This document shows, one piece after another, positions 21,612 through 29,898 of a DNA stretch of 64,000 bases. The stretch is from Trissonchulus latispiculum (lineage: Eukaryota; Nematoda; Enoplea; Enoplida; Ironidae). The DNA lies in the NCBI GenBank assembly GCA_030248195.1, contig JASAND010012758.1, positions 1 through 64,000 on the forward strand. The letters run 5' to 3'. Position numbers and translations under genes: made by a program. The first letter of the stretch is position 1, and every line of letters starts with the position of its first letter. The notes beneath the pieces were generated by a model, which saw nothing but the letters and a program-made list of their open reading frames with translations, made no database searches and was not told where the DNA came from.

Positions 21612-22065
21612 ATGCCGGGTTCCCTTAACTTGGTGCTCAACTTTGACCCCGTTGAAATGGTTATGGAATCTGGTCCTGGTACCCTTCGGGACGGATTCAT
21701 GTCTGGGGTTGTCAACTTTGGTGAGACGCCATCGGTCCCTGGTCCTCCGGTTTCTGGAATCGACCCTAATTCAATGCCGATTCCAACGTCGGGGGGACCC
21801 TATGGCTTTGCCGCCAGTGGCTGGGACTGGCAGTTCCTCCCAGACAACCTGCTTAGGACCCATTCGTTCGGCCGCAATGGAAACAAGATGAGCAACGGTG
21901 CTCACGTCTGTCGTTTCATCTTCATTCCATTTTGCTGGGCCCTACAATGATACGGTTCCTACACCTCCGGCGGTCTTCCTTCCTCCTCACGACTATGGGG
22001 AGCAATGTCCAGCTGCCCCAGTGTGTTCTTTCCTTTTTTATATGTCGTCATCCAATTTTTCCACC
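21612..22065 (+). pseudogene. Pro/Gly-rich coding-like fragment with a frameshift
   Basis: A Met-initiated stretch (starting MPGSLNLVLNFDPVE) reads in one frame to about 21900. Coding-like sequence then continues in another frame (containing AGPYNDTVPTPPAVFLPP) to a TAG near 22063. A single indel around 21890-21930 would explain the shift. GC-rich relative to its surroundings. No domain recognised. It may be gag-like or env-like debris of the neighbouring element. Confidence 0.35.
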
Positions 22066-23240
22066 CCATAGTCCAAATCCATCCCCTTTAAACCAGGGAG
22101 GGGTTAAAGGAAAGGGCTTGATGGTGTACTTGATGACAGATATCCTTAGGATAAACTTCCATTATAAACATTGGTTGTACCATCTACAAATCAAGAGTTC
22201 AAACTTAAGTCTAGTTGTGTGTTGCAAAGTTCAGTAATCACTATATTCTGATCCCTCAGGTGCAAGTTGTGGGTGGTAAAGCTTAAATCATATCAGGTCT
22301 CACGGAAAGTTGAATGTTTATTATTTGGAAGGCTCAAATGCCTGTTAGTGTTGAGTTTTGATTTTGAATGAAGCATGAGGAATCGGGACGAGAAAATTCC
22401 CCGATCATGATATTAAAGAATCCCATCTGATTAGTATTTTCCCTTGAGTGAGAATTCCAGGAGTTGTTGAATATTACAACTCCTCATTTAGCTACACACG
22501 CACTTGCCACGCTTGTGATTGGAATAAACAGTCAGTACCCATAGATTTCCTTATGAAAATTCTCTGTATGTTTCGCTTAGCTAGACTTCCTTAAAGAATA
22601 TTGTTTAACACTCACCGTTTGAAAAATTGTTACGTAATATCCTGTCTAATCTTGTATGAATGTTAATGACTTCTTGATCGTACGTATGTTCTTGTATAGC
22701 AGTATTCCAGTTGTTTATTTGATGACACGTTCATTCGTATTCTTGTATTCGTAACAGTTTCTTTTGGGTTATCTGTTCCACCCCATAGCCGAAAAACAGC
22801 CCCTTTAAACTTGGGAGGGCTGTAATAAAAATGGGAATTAAGGATTACGGATTCTAGATTAAAATAGGTTTCAGTAAGGAAATTCGTCAAAAAATATGAC
22901 TGAAAGCTTTAAGCCCACGAATAAGGGCGAACTTGCAATTATTGGGGAACTTTCAATCTGCTACAGACCGGCCATGGAACGGAAATGAAAATGAGCTTGA
23001 AGAACCTAAATGCTATACTATTTGTGCTCTGTATGTATGTATACGTACTGTGTTTCCTGACATTGCACGAGGCATGAATTAATTTGGGAATTCGGATAGT
23101 ATTTGATGTTTCAATCCTAAATTCATTCTGTTCAACCTGGGATTTGTTCGATTCTTCCTGCAGAGGCACCATGGTCTCACAAAGTGGGCAGTCTCGGGTC
23201 AATCCATAATTTGACAGAACACGTTTATATCTTTATAATT
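22066..23240 (+). other. Noncoding spacer with a repeated hairpin motif
   Basis: Two places ~716 bp apart (about 22056-22105 and 22772-22825) share CCACCCCATAG followed by CCCCTTTAAAC and GGGAGGG. The second copy folds as ACAGCCC/GGGCTGT around that shared core. The first has a different, weaker outer stem. The rest shows no gene. Confidence 0.45.
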
Positions 23241-23304
23241 AACCAAAAATAAATGCCTCTTCTGTGGTTCGTTTTCATTTTATGTGACATTTACGGTTAC
23301 CTTA

Positions 23305-23321
23305 GAAGAGCTCGGCTCTTC
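23305..23321 (+). other. Phased hairpin 1 (apex AGCTCGGCT)
   Basis: GAAGAGC pairs with GCTCTTC around the triloop TCG, seven perfect pairs and no bulge. First member of the phased array. Confidence 0.8.
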
Positions 23322-23688
23322 CTTCACGGATTGTCAGTTTTAATGATTTCTTCTTAATTTCATGCTAATTAACATTACTAGCAAAGCTTAAAGTTCCATA
23401 ATTAAAACCAGCACACTTTTCTCTTTCCAATTATCCAAAAATAATTACCTGTTCTGTGGTTCGATTTTATTTTACACACCGATTTTTCAACCACATGTGA
23501 AGACTTCTGTGCAACTGCCAAGTTTTACTACCTTCCATGGTTTTCCGTTAATTACTTACTAATTAACATTAGTAACCTATTAAAAGTTTACATAATTGAA
23601 ATCAGCACATCCTCCTCTTCATATTTACCAAAAAATAATTACCCTTTCTGTGGTTCGTTTTTATTCTGCAAGCCATTCTTTATCACAT

Positions 23689-23710
23689 ATGGGAGCTTCG
23701 GCTGGCCCAT
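23689..23710 (+). other. Phased hairpin 2 (cTTCGg tetraloop)
   Basis: ATGGG pairs with CCCAT, and AGC pairs with GCT around TTCG, leaving a two-G bulge on the 3' side. C(UUCG)G is a well-known extra-stable RNA tetraloop. The lower stem shares no sequence with hairpin 1 yet is fully complementary. Confidence 0.8.
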
Positions 23711-23880
23711 CGAACTGTGACTGGTTTTAGTGGTTTTAATTAAAGTTTCACACTAACTGACATCAATAACTAAGCTGAAACTTTTATAATCAAATACAGC
23801 AAGCCTTGCTCTTCATGCCTAGCGAAAAATAATTGGTAGTTCTGTGGTTCAATTTCATTATAGAAGTTGTTCAACTTTAT

Positions 23881-23902
23881 AGGGAGAGCTCGGCTCGTCC
23901 CT
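23881..23902 (+). other. Phased hairpin 3
   Basis: AGGGA pairs with TCCCT, then a single bulged G on the 3' side, then GAGC pairs with GCTC around TCG. Nine pairs in total. Confidence 0.8.
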
Positions 23903-24059
23903 CAAGTATTGCGACCCGTATTAGCTTAAACTTCATTTCAAAAACATAATTAAAGTTCATGTTTAATTAAAATTAATCCATACTCTAGCTAACCAATTAA
24001 TGAAAATTAAATTAATGAGGTTAAGGCTTAGTTGATCCAGTTTTAGTGGTTTTAAAGCA

Positions 24060-24083
24060 AAAGGGAAGCTCGGCTTACCCTTT
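24060..24083 (+). other. Phased hairpin 4
   Basis: AAAGGG pairs with CCCTTT, then a single bulged A (24077) on the 3' side, then AAGC pairs with GCTT around TCG. Same topology as hairpin 3 with the closing apical pair changed from G-C to A-T. Confidence 0.8.
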
Positions 24084-24167
24084 CACTGAACTTAACCGGG
24101 TTTTGCTTAGCTAATGTGAGCTCTTTTGAAATTCTCCTTTTCTGTTGGTTTTCCTGTTTTGTAATTT

Positions 24168-24193
24168 AAGGGAAGTCTTTCATGTCTTCCCTT
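24168..24193 (+). other. Hairpin AAGGGAAG/CTTCCCTT
   Basis: Eight perfect pairs around a 10-nt loop. It lies between two phased hairpins and lacks the AGC-TCG-GCT apex. Confidence 0.7.
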
Positions 24194-24250
24194 ATTGCCC
24201 ATTTGAAGTAACAGATGTGTTTCCTTTTGTAATGGTACAAATTCTCCGCT

Positions 24251-24280
24251 CTTTGAGTCCAGCTCGGCTGAGACTCAAAG
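24251..24280 (+). other. Phased hairpin 5
   Basis: CTTTGAGTC pairs with GACTCAAAG, a single A (24271) bulges on the 3' side, and CAGC pairs with GCTG around TCG. Thirteen pairs. The apical closing pair is C-G here, the third Watson-Crick combination seen at this position in the array. Confidence 0.85.
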
Positions 24281-24453
24281 GCAAGAAAAAAGAGGGGAAC
24301 TGTTGGAAATTTAAAGAAAAGCTTTTATTTTAATTTATGCCTTAGCTACTTAATTGTTTTGTATTTTGTATTGTGTGTCTTGTAATGGGCTCGTACCTAC
24401 TATTAGTTATTAATCAATTGTTTTACCTACCTAATCAGCAGTCTTAAGTAAGG

Positions 24454-24467
24454 GGACCCTCTGGTCC
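24454..24467 (+). other. Hairpin GGACC-CTCT-GGTCC
   Basis: Five perfect pairs and a four-base loop. A very similar hairpin (GGACC-CAGA-GGTCC) occurs at 25069-25084. Confidence 0.65.
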
Positions 24468-24501
24468 AGGTTTTAATGTGTAGTCTTGTTTTTCTCTTTA
24501 A

Positions 24502-24532
24502 GCGAGAAATTGACGTAGTGTCAATTTCTCGC
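24502..24532 (+). other. Perfect 13-bp hairpin, loop GTAGT
   Basis: GCGAGAAATTGAC (24502-24514) and GTCAATTTCTCGC (24520-24532) are exact complements around a five-base loop. Confidence 0.85.
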
Positions 24533-24573
24533 CTGAGTGCGTTTGTGTTAATCTTTTCCATTAGTCTTACAAT

Positions 24574-24608
24574 AGGGGAAAGGGATTAGTTTAATTGCCC
24601 TTTCCCCT
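24574..24608 (+). other. 11-bp hairpin with apical sub-stem
   Basis: AGGGGAAAGGG pairs with CCCTTTCCCCT. Inside, ATTA pairs with TAAT around GTT, leaving a TG bulge on the 3' side. This is the same lower-stem / 3'-bulge / four-pair apical stem / triloop topology as the phased hairpins, with a different sequence. Confidence 0.8.
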
Positions 24609-24659
24609 CTAATGTAAACACTTGAGAACCCGCCTAAAGTTATTTTATGATTACACTAA

Positions 24660-24746
24660 CTATGACCCAATCAGAATCATTTAGTGCGCGCCTTTTTGCG
24701 CGGAGGACAATTTCGGCCAATCAGACGAATGATTGCCGAAATTGTC
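24660..24746 (+). promoter_or_regulatory. Two CCAATCA boxes and two hairpins
   Basis: CCCAATCAG (near 24667) and GCCAATCAG (near 24716) are CCAAT-box-like words 50 bp apart, a common RNA polymerase II promoter feature. A CGCGC/GCGCG hairpin sits at 24687-24702. GACAATTTCGG pairs with CCGAAATTGTC (24706-24716 with 24736-24746), with one bulged C and CAATC/GATTG on top. A promoter role is speculative, and no start site can be placed. Confidence 0.25.
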
Positions 24747-24890
24747 ATGATTGACAGGTAGACTTGTTTTGAACATCAGTCTTACCTCGTCTTCCGAACC
24801 GTACGGCCGCTTTTGGCCTCTCCCTACACTCCCCCCTGTTTTCTTTAATATAGGGCGTTACTATGCCCAAATTTCCCCCCACTCCGGAAC

Positions 24891-24916
24891 GGGGCTAGTG
24901 TATTAACACTAGCCCC
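24891..24916 (+). other. Perfect 11-bp hairpin, loop ATTA
   Basis: GGGGCTAGTGT and ACACTAGCCCC are exact complements around ATTA. Confidence 0.85.
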
Positions 24917-24945
24917 TTGTCAACTTTTTTTGGGTTTTAGTTTAG

Positions 24946-24989
24946 GAGGGGGGTTTAGGTCTACTTCCCACCTTAGGTCTTCCCCCCTC
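24946..24989 (+). other. Hairpin GAGGGGGG/CCCCCCTC
   Basis: Eight pairs around a 28-nt loop that itself contains a repeated TTAGGTCT word and an AGGT/ACCT inner pairing. Confidence 0.55.
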
Positions 24990-25022
24990 ATCTTTCTTTC
25001 TTGCAAATGCCTAGTTTTTTAA

Positions 25023-25054
25023 AGGCGATTTCCCTCTTTTTCTGGGAATCGCCT
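25023..25054 (+). other. Hairpin AGGCGATTTCCC/GGGAATCGCCT
   Basis: Eleven pairs with one bulged T on the 5' side and a nine-base pyrimidine-rich loop. Confidence 0.8.
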
Positions 25055-25068
25055 CTGAGACTTATTAA

Positions 25069-25084
25069 AGGACCCAGAGGTCCT
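25069..25084 (+). other. Hairpin AGGACC-CAGA-GGTCCT
   Basis: Six perfect pairs around CAGA. Sister of the hairpin at 24454-24467. Confidence 0.65.
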
Positions 25085-25158
25085 CTTCTAAAATATCCCT
25101 CTGAGAATAACCCGTTAAGTTAAATTATTTATTTCACTGTTATAAATGATTCTGATTT

Positions 25159-25180
25159 GTAATATCTGTCTAGATATTAC
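25159..25180 (+). other. Hairpin GTAATATCT/AGATATTAC
   Basis: Nine perfect pairs around GTCT. Confidence 0.75.
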
Positions 25181-25189
25181 CTGGGTCGC

Positions 25190-25213
25190 GTGGATTTCCG
25201 AAAGGAAATCCAC
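25190..25213 (+). other. Perfect 10-bp hairpin with GAAA tetraloop
   Basis: GTGGATTTCC and GGAAATCCAC are exact complements around GAAA, a GNRA tetraloop closed by C-G, which is typical of structured RNA. Confidence 0.85.
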
Positions 25214-25223
25214 TGAGAAGCTT

Positions 25224-25251
25224 GGACTTTTGGGAACTCTCCCAAAAGTCC
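25224..25251 (+). other. Perfect 12-bp hairpin, loop ACTC
   Basis: GGACTTTTGGGA and TCCCAAAAGTCC are exact complements, starting 10 bp after the preceding hairpin. Confidence 0.85.
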
Positions 25252-25366
25252 TCAAATTTCACTTTCAATCAAAATTTTCTCAATTTCAAACCACAGAACG
25301 CATTCTCAAACTTTCACACAATTCTACGCACTCTTCAAACTTCTCATCTTAGCTTCTTAGGGATTA

Positions 25367-25382
25367 TTCCTGGACCCAGGAA
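25367..25382 (+). other. Hairpin TTCCTG-GACC-CAGGAA
   Basis: Six to seven perfect pairs with a two- to four-base loop. Confidence 0.6.
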
Positions 25383-25389
25383 ATATCGT

Positions 25390-25418
25390 GTTAGGATCTT
25401 TCTCTGAAAGATCCTAAC
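25390..25418 (+). other. Perfect 13-bp hairpin, loop TCT
   Basis: GTTAGGATCTTTC and GAAAGATCCTAAC are exact complements around TCT. Last member of the dense series. Confidence 0.85.
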
Positions 25419-25880
25419 GGTTTTAACCCATTTGATTCAGGTTCTAACCATTACCTGCCGGTGATCTCCTGCCACCTGCCTGGATCCCTCTGCCTTGCTG
25501 CTCTGCCTGGATCCTTGATTTCCCAGGATTCGGCTGCCTCCCCATCCCTTGGATTCTTGCCTGGATCCTTGATCTCTCAGGATTCGGCTGCCTCTTTATC
25601 CCCTTGGATCTTGTCCGGATTAGATCTCGGAGCCTCGTGATCAGTCGGTGTGAGGAACCCCGCCGTTCCCCCTGGCCCTTGCTGCTCTGATCAATCCCGT
25701 CGATCCGGTTCCCTCCCTGCTATCCAAGCCTTCCAGGACCTTGCCCCTCTTTCCAGACCTCTCAGGATCCTCTCTCCAGGAGCCTACAGGTGCTTTGAAG
25801 TATTGAGACCTTTCTTAGTCTTTGATAGGGAAAAACAGTCTGCCAGGGCTGGATAGAGTGCACATAACTGGTCATCATTC
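25419..25880 (+). repeat. Short direct repeats of CTGCCTGGATCC type
   Basis: Words such as TGCCTGGATCCTTGAT and CAGGATTCGGCTGCCTC recur two to three times between 25470 and 25620. Locally GC-rich, with no convincing coding frame. Confidence 0.5.
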
Positions 25881-25944
25881 AGGGTGATTTGTCCGACACC
25901 CTTTGCTGCTTCTTGCTTCTATTGGGGTGATTTGTCCGACACCC
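25881..25944 (+). other. Two hairpins with identical stem and loop
   Basis: GGGTG-ATTTGTCCGA-CACCC occurs at 25882-25901 and again at 25925-25944. The spacer differs, so only the hairpin itself is conserved. Confidence 0.65.
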
Positions 25945-27060
25945 AACTGACATACCGATTATCTGGATCTTGCCGTGCACTGCTATCCCCCCTGGTTGAG
26001 GCTTGCTCCCTCGATCCTTAGACAACTGCTTCTCGAACTTTCAGCCGCTTCTCGGCCCTGAGAGCCTGTTTCAAGGCTGCCAAAATTTAGGATTGTGGGT
26101 TCAGAGTTGGGACCGTCCCGAAGAAGATCACCTTAAAACGAATTAACTCTTTTTCACTGTCTTCCAAAATTTATGTCTCTTTCTTTGATCAAATTGTCTG
26201 TCTTCTGTAAATCGTACCTTTGAGGGTACAAAACTCCTTTGTACTGTAATTCCTGGGGAAGTCGAAAAGACCGTCTAGCCTTTAGCCTTCGGCCGCTTCC
26301 TTAGGCAGGAAGTAGGATATTAGCTTCTGGCTGTCTGCCGAGCGGGCAGTTGGAACTAGTATCTAGAGCTCTGGGAAGGGTGGAAATCTGTGCGATATTG
26401 ACTGTTTTATAACTGTAAACAGCATATAGGACACAGTTTGCATATAGGCAGACCCCCTCGAATCTTAGGTTCGGTAGACAGAATATAGTGATTCGATAGT
26501 CTAGAAACTGCACCAGATCCTGCGATATATTATTAATTCATTCGAAATTTTGTAGGTTTCAGGTCGACTCAAACTTAACTTAATTTCCTTGTAAATTTGG
26601 GTTTATGAAAGACTGCTGATTAGGGACCAGATTTAATCATATAACATAACTAAAATTAATCTCTTTCTCTTAAAGGTACGAGCCCAGTTAAGCTGTAGGA
26701 GTGTGAATTGGTTTGCTTGTTTATTTGTCTGTCTTTGAATTTGTCTTGACTGTATTCTACTGTTGTATTTGTGTTTTTATCTCTACCACTTGCAACTGAT
26801 TATTCGTAGCTCTTTTTGTCTTTCCTTATAAACTCTAGCTGTCTCCACTTTAAATTTACTCGTCTGCGTCTAATCTCTTGTTCATTAAATTAGTAGCTCT
26901 TGTATCTAATCTCTCTAGGCTCAAGTTAGTTAAGGCAGCTTTAGCTTTACTAGGTAGGAATCGAGTACTGGTGGACTGGTAGACTGAAATTGAGTATTGG
27001 TGGACTTGCAGTTTAAAGTTTGTGTGTTGGTGGACTTGGCGGACTAGATCTTTACATCTG
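25945..27060. other. Noncoding spacer
   Basis: No gene seen. Holds a GTACAAA/TTTGTAC hairpin near 26229-26247. AGGTACGAGCCC at 26674-26685 is the exact reverse complement of 24387-24398. A short TTGGTGGACTTG-like repeat lies at about 26960-27040. Confidence 0.45.
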
Positions 27061-27079
27061 TTGGTTTCTTGAGCGCCGA

Positions 27080-27250
27080 GCGAAGAGAAACCCGGGATTT
27101 GAACCTAGTCACTACAGTAAGACCCGTGAAGCACTTTACGATCCCCATAAGGTGGACCATCCCGGATCGGGCACGCACTAAACCAGGCTGCTTGGTTCGA
27201 CGGATATAAGAGTTGCCTTGGCATCTCGTGTTCACCTGGCTGTAGTGTTT
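27080..27250 (-). repeat. tRNA-like (SINE-type) sequence
   Basis: On the minus strand the segment contains GGTTCAAATCCC (complement of 27094-27105), a good RNA polymerase III B box, preceded by TTTAGTGCGTGC-like sequence that could be an A box. No cloverleaf could be completed. Probably a tRNA-derived SINE or tRNA relic. Confidence 0.35.
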
Positions 27251-27575
27251 CATAGTACCTCTCAGTCTCAGCTACAGTTGCCCATAAGTTAAAGTTAATC
27301 TTTGGTGGACTCTTTAAACCGCTTTCTCTCTGGCCTTTTCGCTACAAATACTATGATAACGCTAAACTTGTATATAACAACCAATTTGTACAGGAAGCTA
27401 GAACCAGGACCGAATCCTATACCCTATAACCGCTTTTGAAAACTGGAACCAGCTCCAGCCCTAGCTGATCTTCCAAAATAAAGCAGAAAACCATGCAATT
27501 TCTAGCGTGGAGTATGCCAAACTCTAAAATTTCACCTCTGGTAAGAAACTGTGTGGAGAAGGGTTAACGTCTACT

Positions 27576-27687
27576 GTACAGAGAGCACCAATGATATAGA
27601 AGTTATGCGCTCTTCTTTTCTGGCTCCGTGGTTGCATGCTTAACTGCAGTTCGGGAGGTCCATGGTTCGATTCTCGGCGGAGCCAAA
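27576..27687 (+). mobile_element. tRNA-derived SINE copy 1
   Basis: Shares GTACAGAGAGCACCAATGAT and a tRNA-like body with 63381-63500. The body at 27622-27684 begins GGCTCCG and ends CGGAGCC, a perfect seven-pair acceptor-like stem, and contains the B box GGTTCGATTC. The D/anticodon region is shortened compared with copy 2. Confidence 0.7.
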
Positions 27688-27726
27688 CATTTACACTACT
27701 AGTGTCCACTTTCATTGAAAACAGCT

Positions 27727-27816
27727 TTAGACGGTGAACCTGTTAAATAGCTCAGGATTAGATCTATGATATTAGACGGTGAACCTGTTAAATAGCTCAG
27801 GATTAGATCTATGATA
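27727..27816 (+). repeat. Perfect 45-bp tandem duplication
   Basis: Two adjacent identical copies beginning TTAGACGGTGAACCTG. Very recent, or an assembly duplication. Confidence 0.9.
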
Positions 27817-28545
27817 ATCTACCTAAGTACAACACAAATCTCGTTTATTACTCGACAAAAGTAAGTGCTGAAATGGAATCACAGACGACAACAAACAATT
27901 GCAGCCAGGAAATTCGTAGACGTAGACAAACATTTTCAAAAGACAGCAATCAAAACAGTTACACATATATATCCAAAATCGATTTCCCCCAATCCTTACA
28001 TTATTAAAATAAAACTAGACCGATTCAGTTAAAATTTGGCATGGATGTGTTTTCGACAAGGCCGAGTTCACCTATCGTAAAATTTTTAATTTTCCGTTAT
28101 TCGTTTATTGATTTGCAAGGGAAACCAATAGAAACAGTAAATGTTTGTCGATTATGTTGAAGATTATGTTGAGAAGCTGTATATAGGGATTTCTTGGGCA
28201 CAGAATACGGAATCTGAAGTCCGTTTTTCGATTCATCATTTCGTTATTATAATCGAAGATAAAACGTTTCTGTTTCCCTTGGTCCCTCTAGCGAATCGAA
28301 AATATCGCGAAGTCCAAAATTTTTGCAATATTAGGACACAGCGTGGTAGAAAATACACCATAGCAAATTTAGATCAACTGGTTAAGTATTAAGCATTTAA
28401 AGGATGGGTATACTATCCAGCCTATACCCGAAATCAATTCCCAAAAACAATACAGTTACTGTTAAACAATAGAAAGAATCATGTGAATAAAAACAATAGG
28501 AATTTCAAGCACATCTAAGAAATCCAAAAAGTGTAGAAAACTGCA

Positions 28546-28547
<2 letters not shown>
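27817..28547. other. Noncoding spacer
   Basis: AT-rich. An 83-codon frame (28141-28392, plus strand) begins MFVDYVEDYVEKLYIG, but no family is recognisable and it is not supported by context. Nothing else seen. Confidence 0.4.

Positions 28548-28642
<95 letters not shown>
28548..28642. repeat. (TA)n microsatellite
   Basis: About 95 bp of uninterrupted alternating T and A. Confidence 0.95.
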
Positions 28643-28643
<1 letters not shown>

Positions 28644-29140
28644 CGGAAAAATCCTGATCGATTTGCACTTTTACGAGAGTTATACGAAAAATAAAAAGAC
28701 CTTGCTTATATGGAAGTGAATAAGTTCATAAAGAGACAGCTTTCGCGCCCCCTCCCATTCTAATAAATAACTCTGCCTCAGGTTCGACTTTCATACACAC
28801 CCTTGATAGATGATAGAGCATAACCACAACACATACATCACAACATACATTACAGCAAGTGAATGACATCGGTTGTAAAGCACAACCACAACACATTTTT
28901 TTGCAATTTTGTAGTGCACTGCAATAGTTAATCCAAGCCACTAACTAGATCATAGAAATAAGATCTTTTGCAAAATTCTTAAAATTTCAATTTTTTGTAA
29001 TTTTCACTACTTTGTATAAAATCTAAATGCTTATCCGGGATTATTGGGATATCCGGTGCCCATCACACAATACAACACAATGCAACACAGAACATATTGT
29101 CACATCTGTATTCTATTTATATAGTTTGTTGAAGACTTAA
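28643..29140. other. Noncoding spacer
   Basis: No gene or repeat recognised apart from CACAACACA-rich words near 28820-28900. Confidence 0.4.
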
Positions 29141-29898
29141 TTACACACGGGGACACACCTGTACAGAAATAATTGAATCATTTGAATCCTTTTCAGCTTC
29201 AACAATAATACAGTGTTCTGGAACAGGACGAAGACGCTTACTGAGCAAACCAAACGCAAAACGATCGTCAGAATTCAAGAACCTGTAGGAATCATCGGCA
29301 AGCAATTTCATCCTTGAGCTTTCCTCTACATCGGGAGCCAATTTCACGACATATCTACGAAAGGAGTTGTCTTGAAGTTGTGACACAGTAAACTGGTACT
29401 CCAAATACACCGTTACCTGTCCCGACTCTTCATAGTTTTTCTCTGGGTGGCCAGTCCGACCAGAAAGCGTTTGGAGAATTTGAGATAATCCTGAAAAGAT
29501 GTAACCTTTTCCAACTTACAGAGCGATCCTACACATCTTCCCAGCTCCTGACCCATGTCATCTGTAATCGTCAAGTCCATAATAGAGATGGTAAGATGTG
29601 TTAAATTCGCCAGCGAACCGATATAATCCTCACACACCGAAGGTGGATACACTTGACGCGATAGATCAATAAATAAATCCAGATGGAACAGATCTGGAAT
29701 CATTTGTCCATCCAAATATATTCGTTCAGGATCAGTGCCTAATTCCAAGGACCCAAAGAACGGACCAACTCGAATTCCGGCCTCGGACGTTAGAAACAGG
29801 ACGTCATCCAGATCAAGCCGCACAAGAACTGGACAGAACAGTTCACACTCAAACTCAATGTCCTTCAGGGACAACTGCATACCTGAACGGGAGGTCAA
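29141..29898 (-). pseudogene. Hypothetical protein gene with a frameshift
   Basis: Two adjoining minus-strand frames, 29898-29413 (161 codons, acidic and leucine-rich, containing GSLANLTHLTISIMD) and the next reading frame ending at 29141 (containing EKNYEESGQVTVYLEYQF and ending VQVCPRV), together look like one protein of about 250 residues. A single indel near 29440-29460 would join them. Base composition is more balanced than the surroundings. No family recognised. The leucine spacing is weakly reminiscent of leucine-rich repeat or F-box-type proteins, but that is not a claim. An intron, a sequencing indel or a real pseudogene are all possible. Confidence 0.45.

Larger units (their letters stand above)
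23241..24290 (+). repeat. ~190-bp tandem repeat with one phased hairpin per unit
   Basis: Four clear units share TTCTGTGGTTCG starting at about 23260, 23452, 23646 and 23840 (period 192-194), and two more diverged units follow. A hairpin lies 41-45 bp after that word in units 1, 3 and 4, and further hairpins sit at 24060 and 24251, keeping the spacing. Unit 2 has lost its hairpin. The apex AGC-TCG-GCT is conserved, but the lower stems are different and still pair. No protein-coding signal. Confidence 0.85.

Noticed and set aside
27622..27684. Functional tRNA gene
   Set aside because: Acceptor ends pair perfectly, but the body is only 63 nt and the D and anticodon arms do not form. The leader shared with 63381 marks it as a SINE.
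28141..28392. 83-codon frame as a gene
   Set aside because: No domain, no neighbours or promoter features. Length is within chance expectation for this window.
28462..28668. Ile/Tyr repeat frame
   Set aside because: Direct translation of the (TA)n microsatellite.
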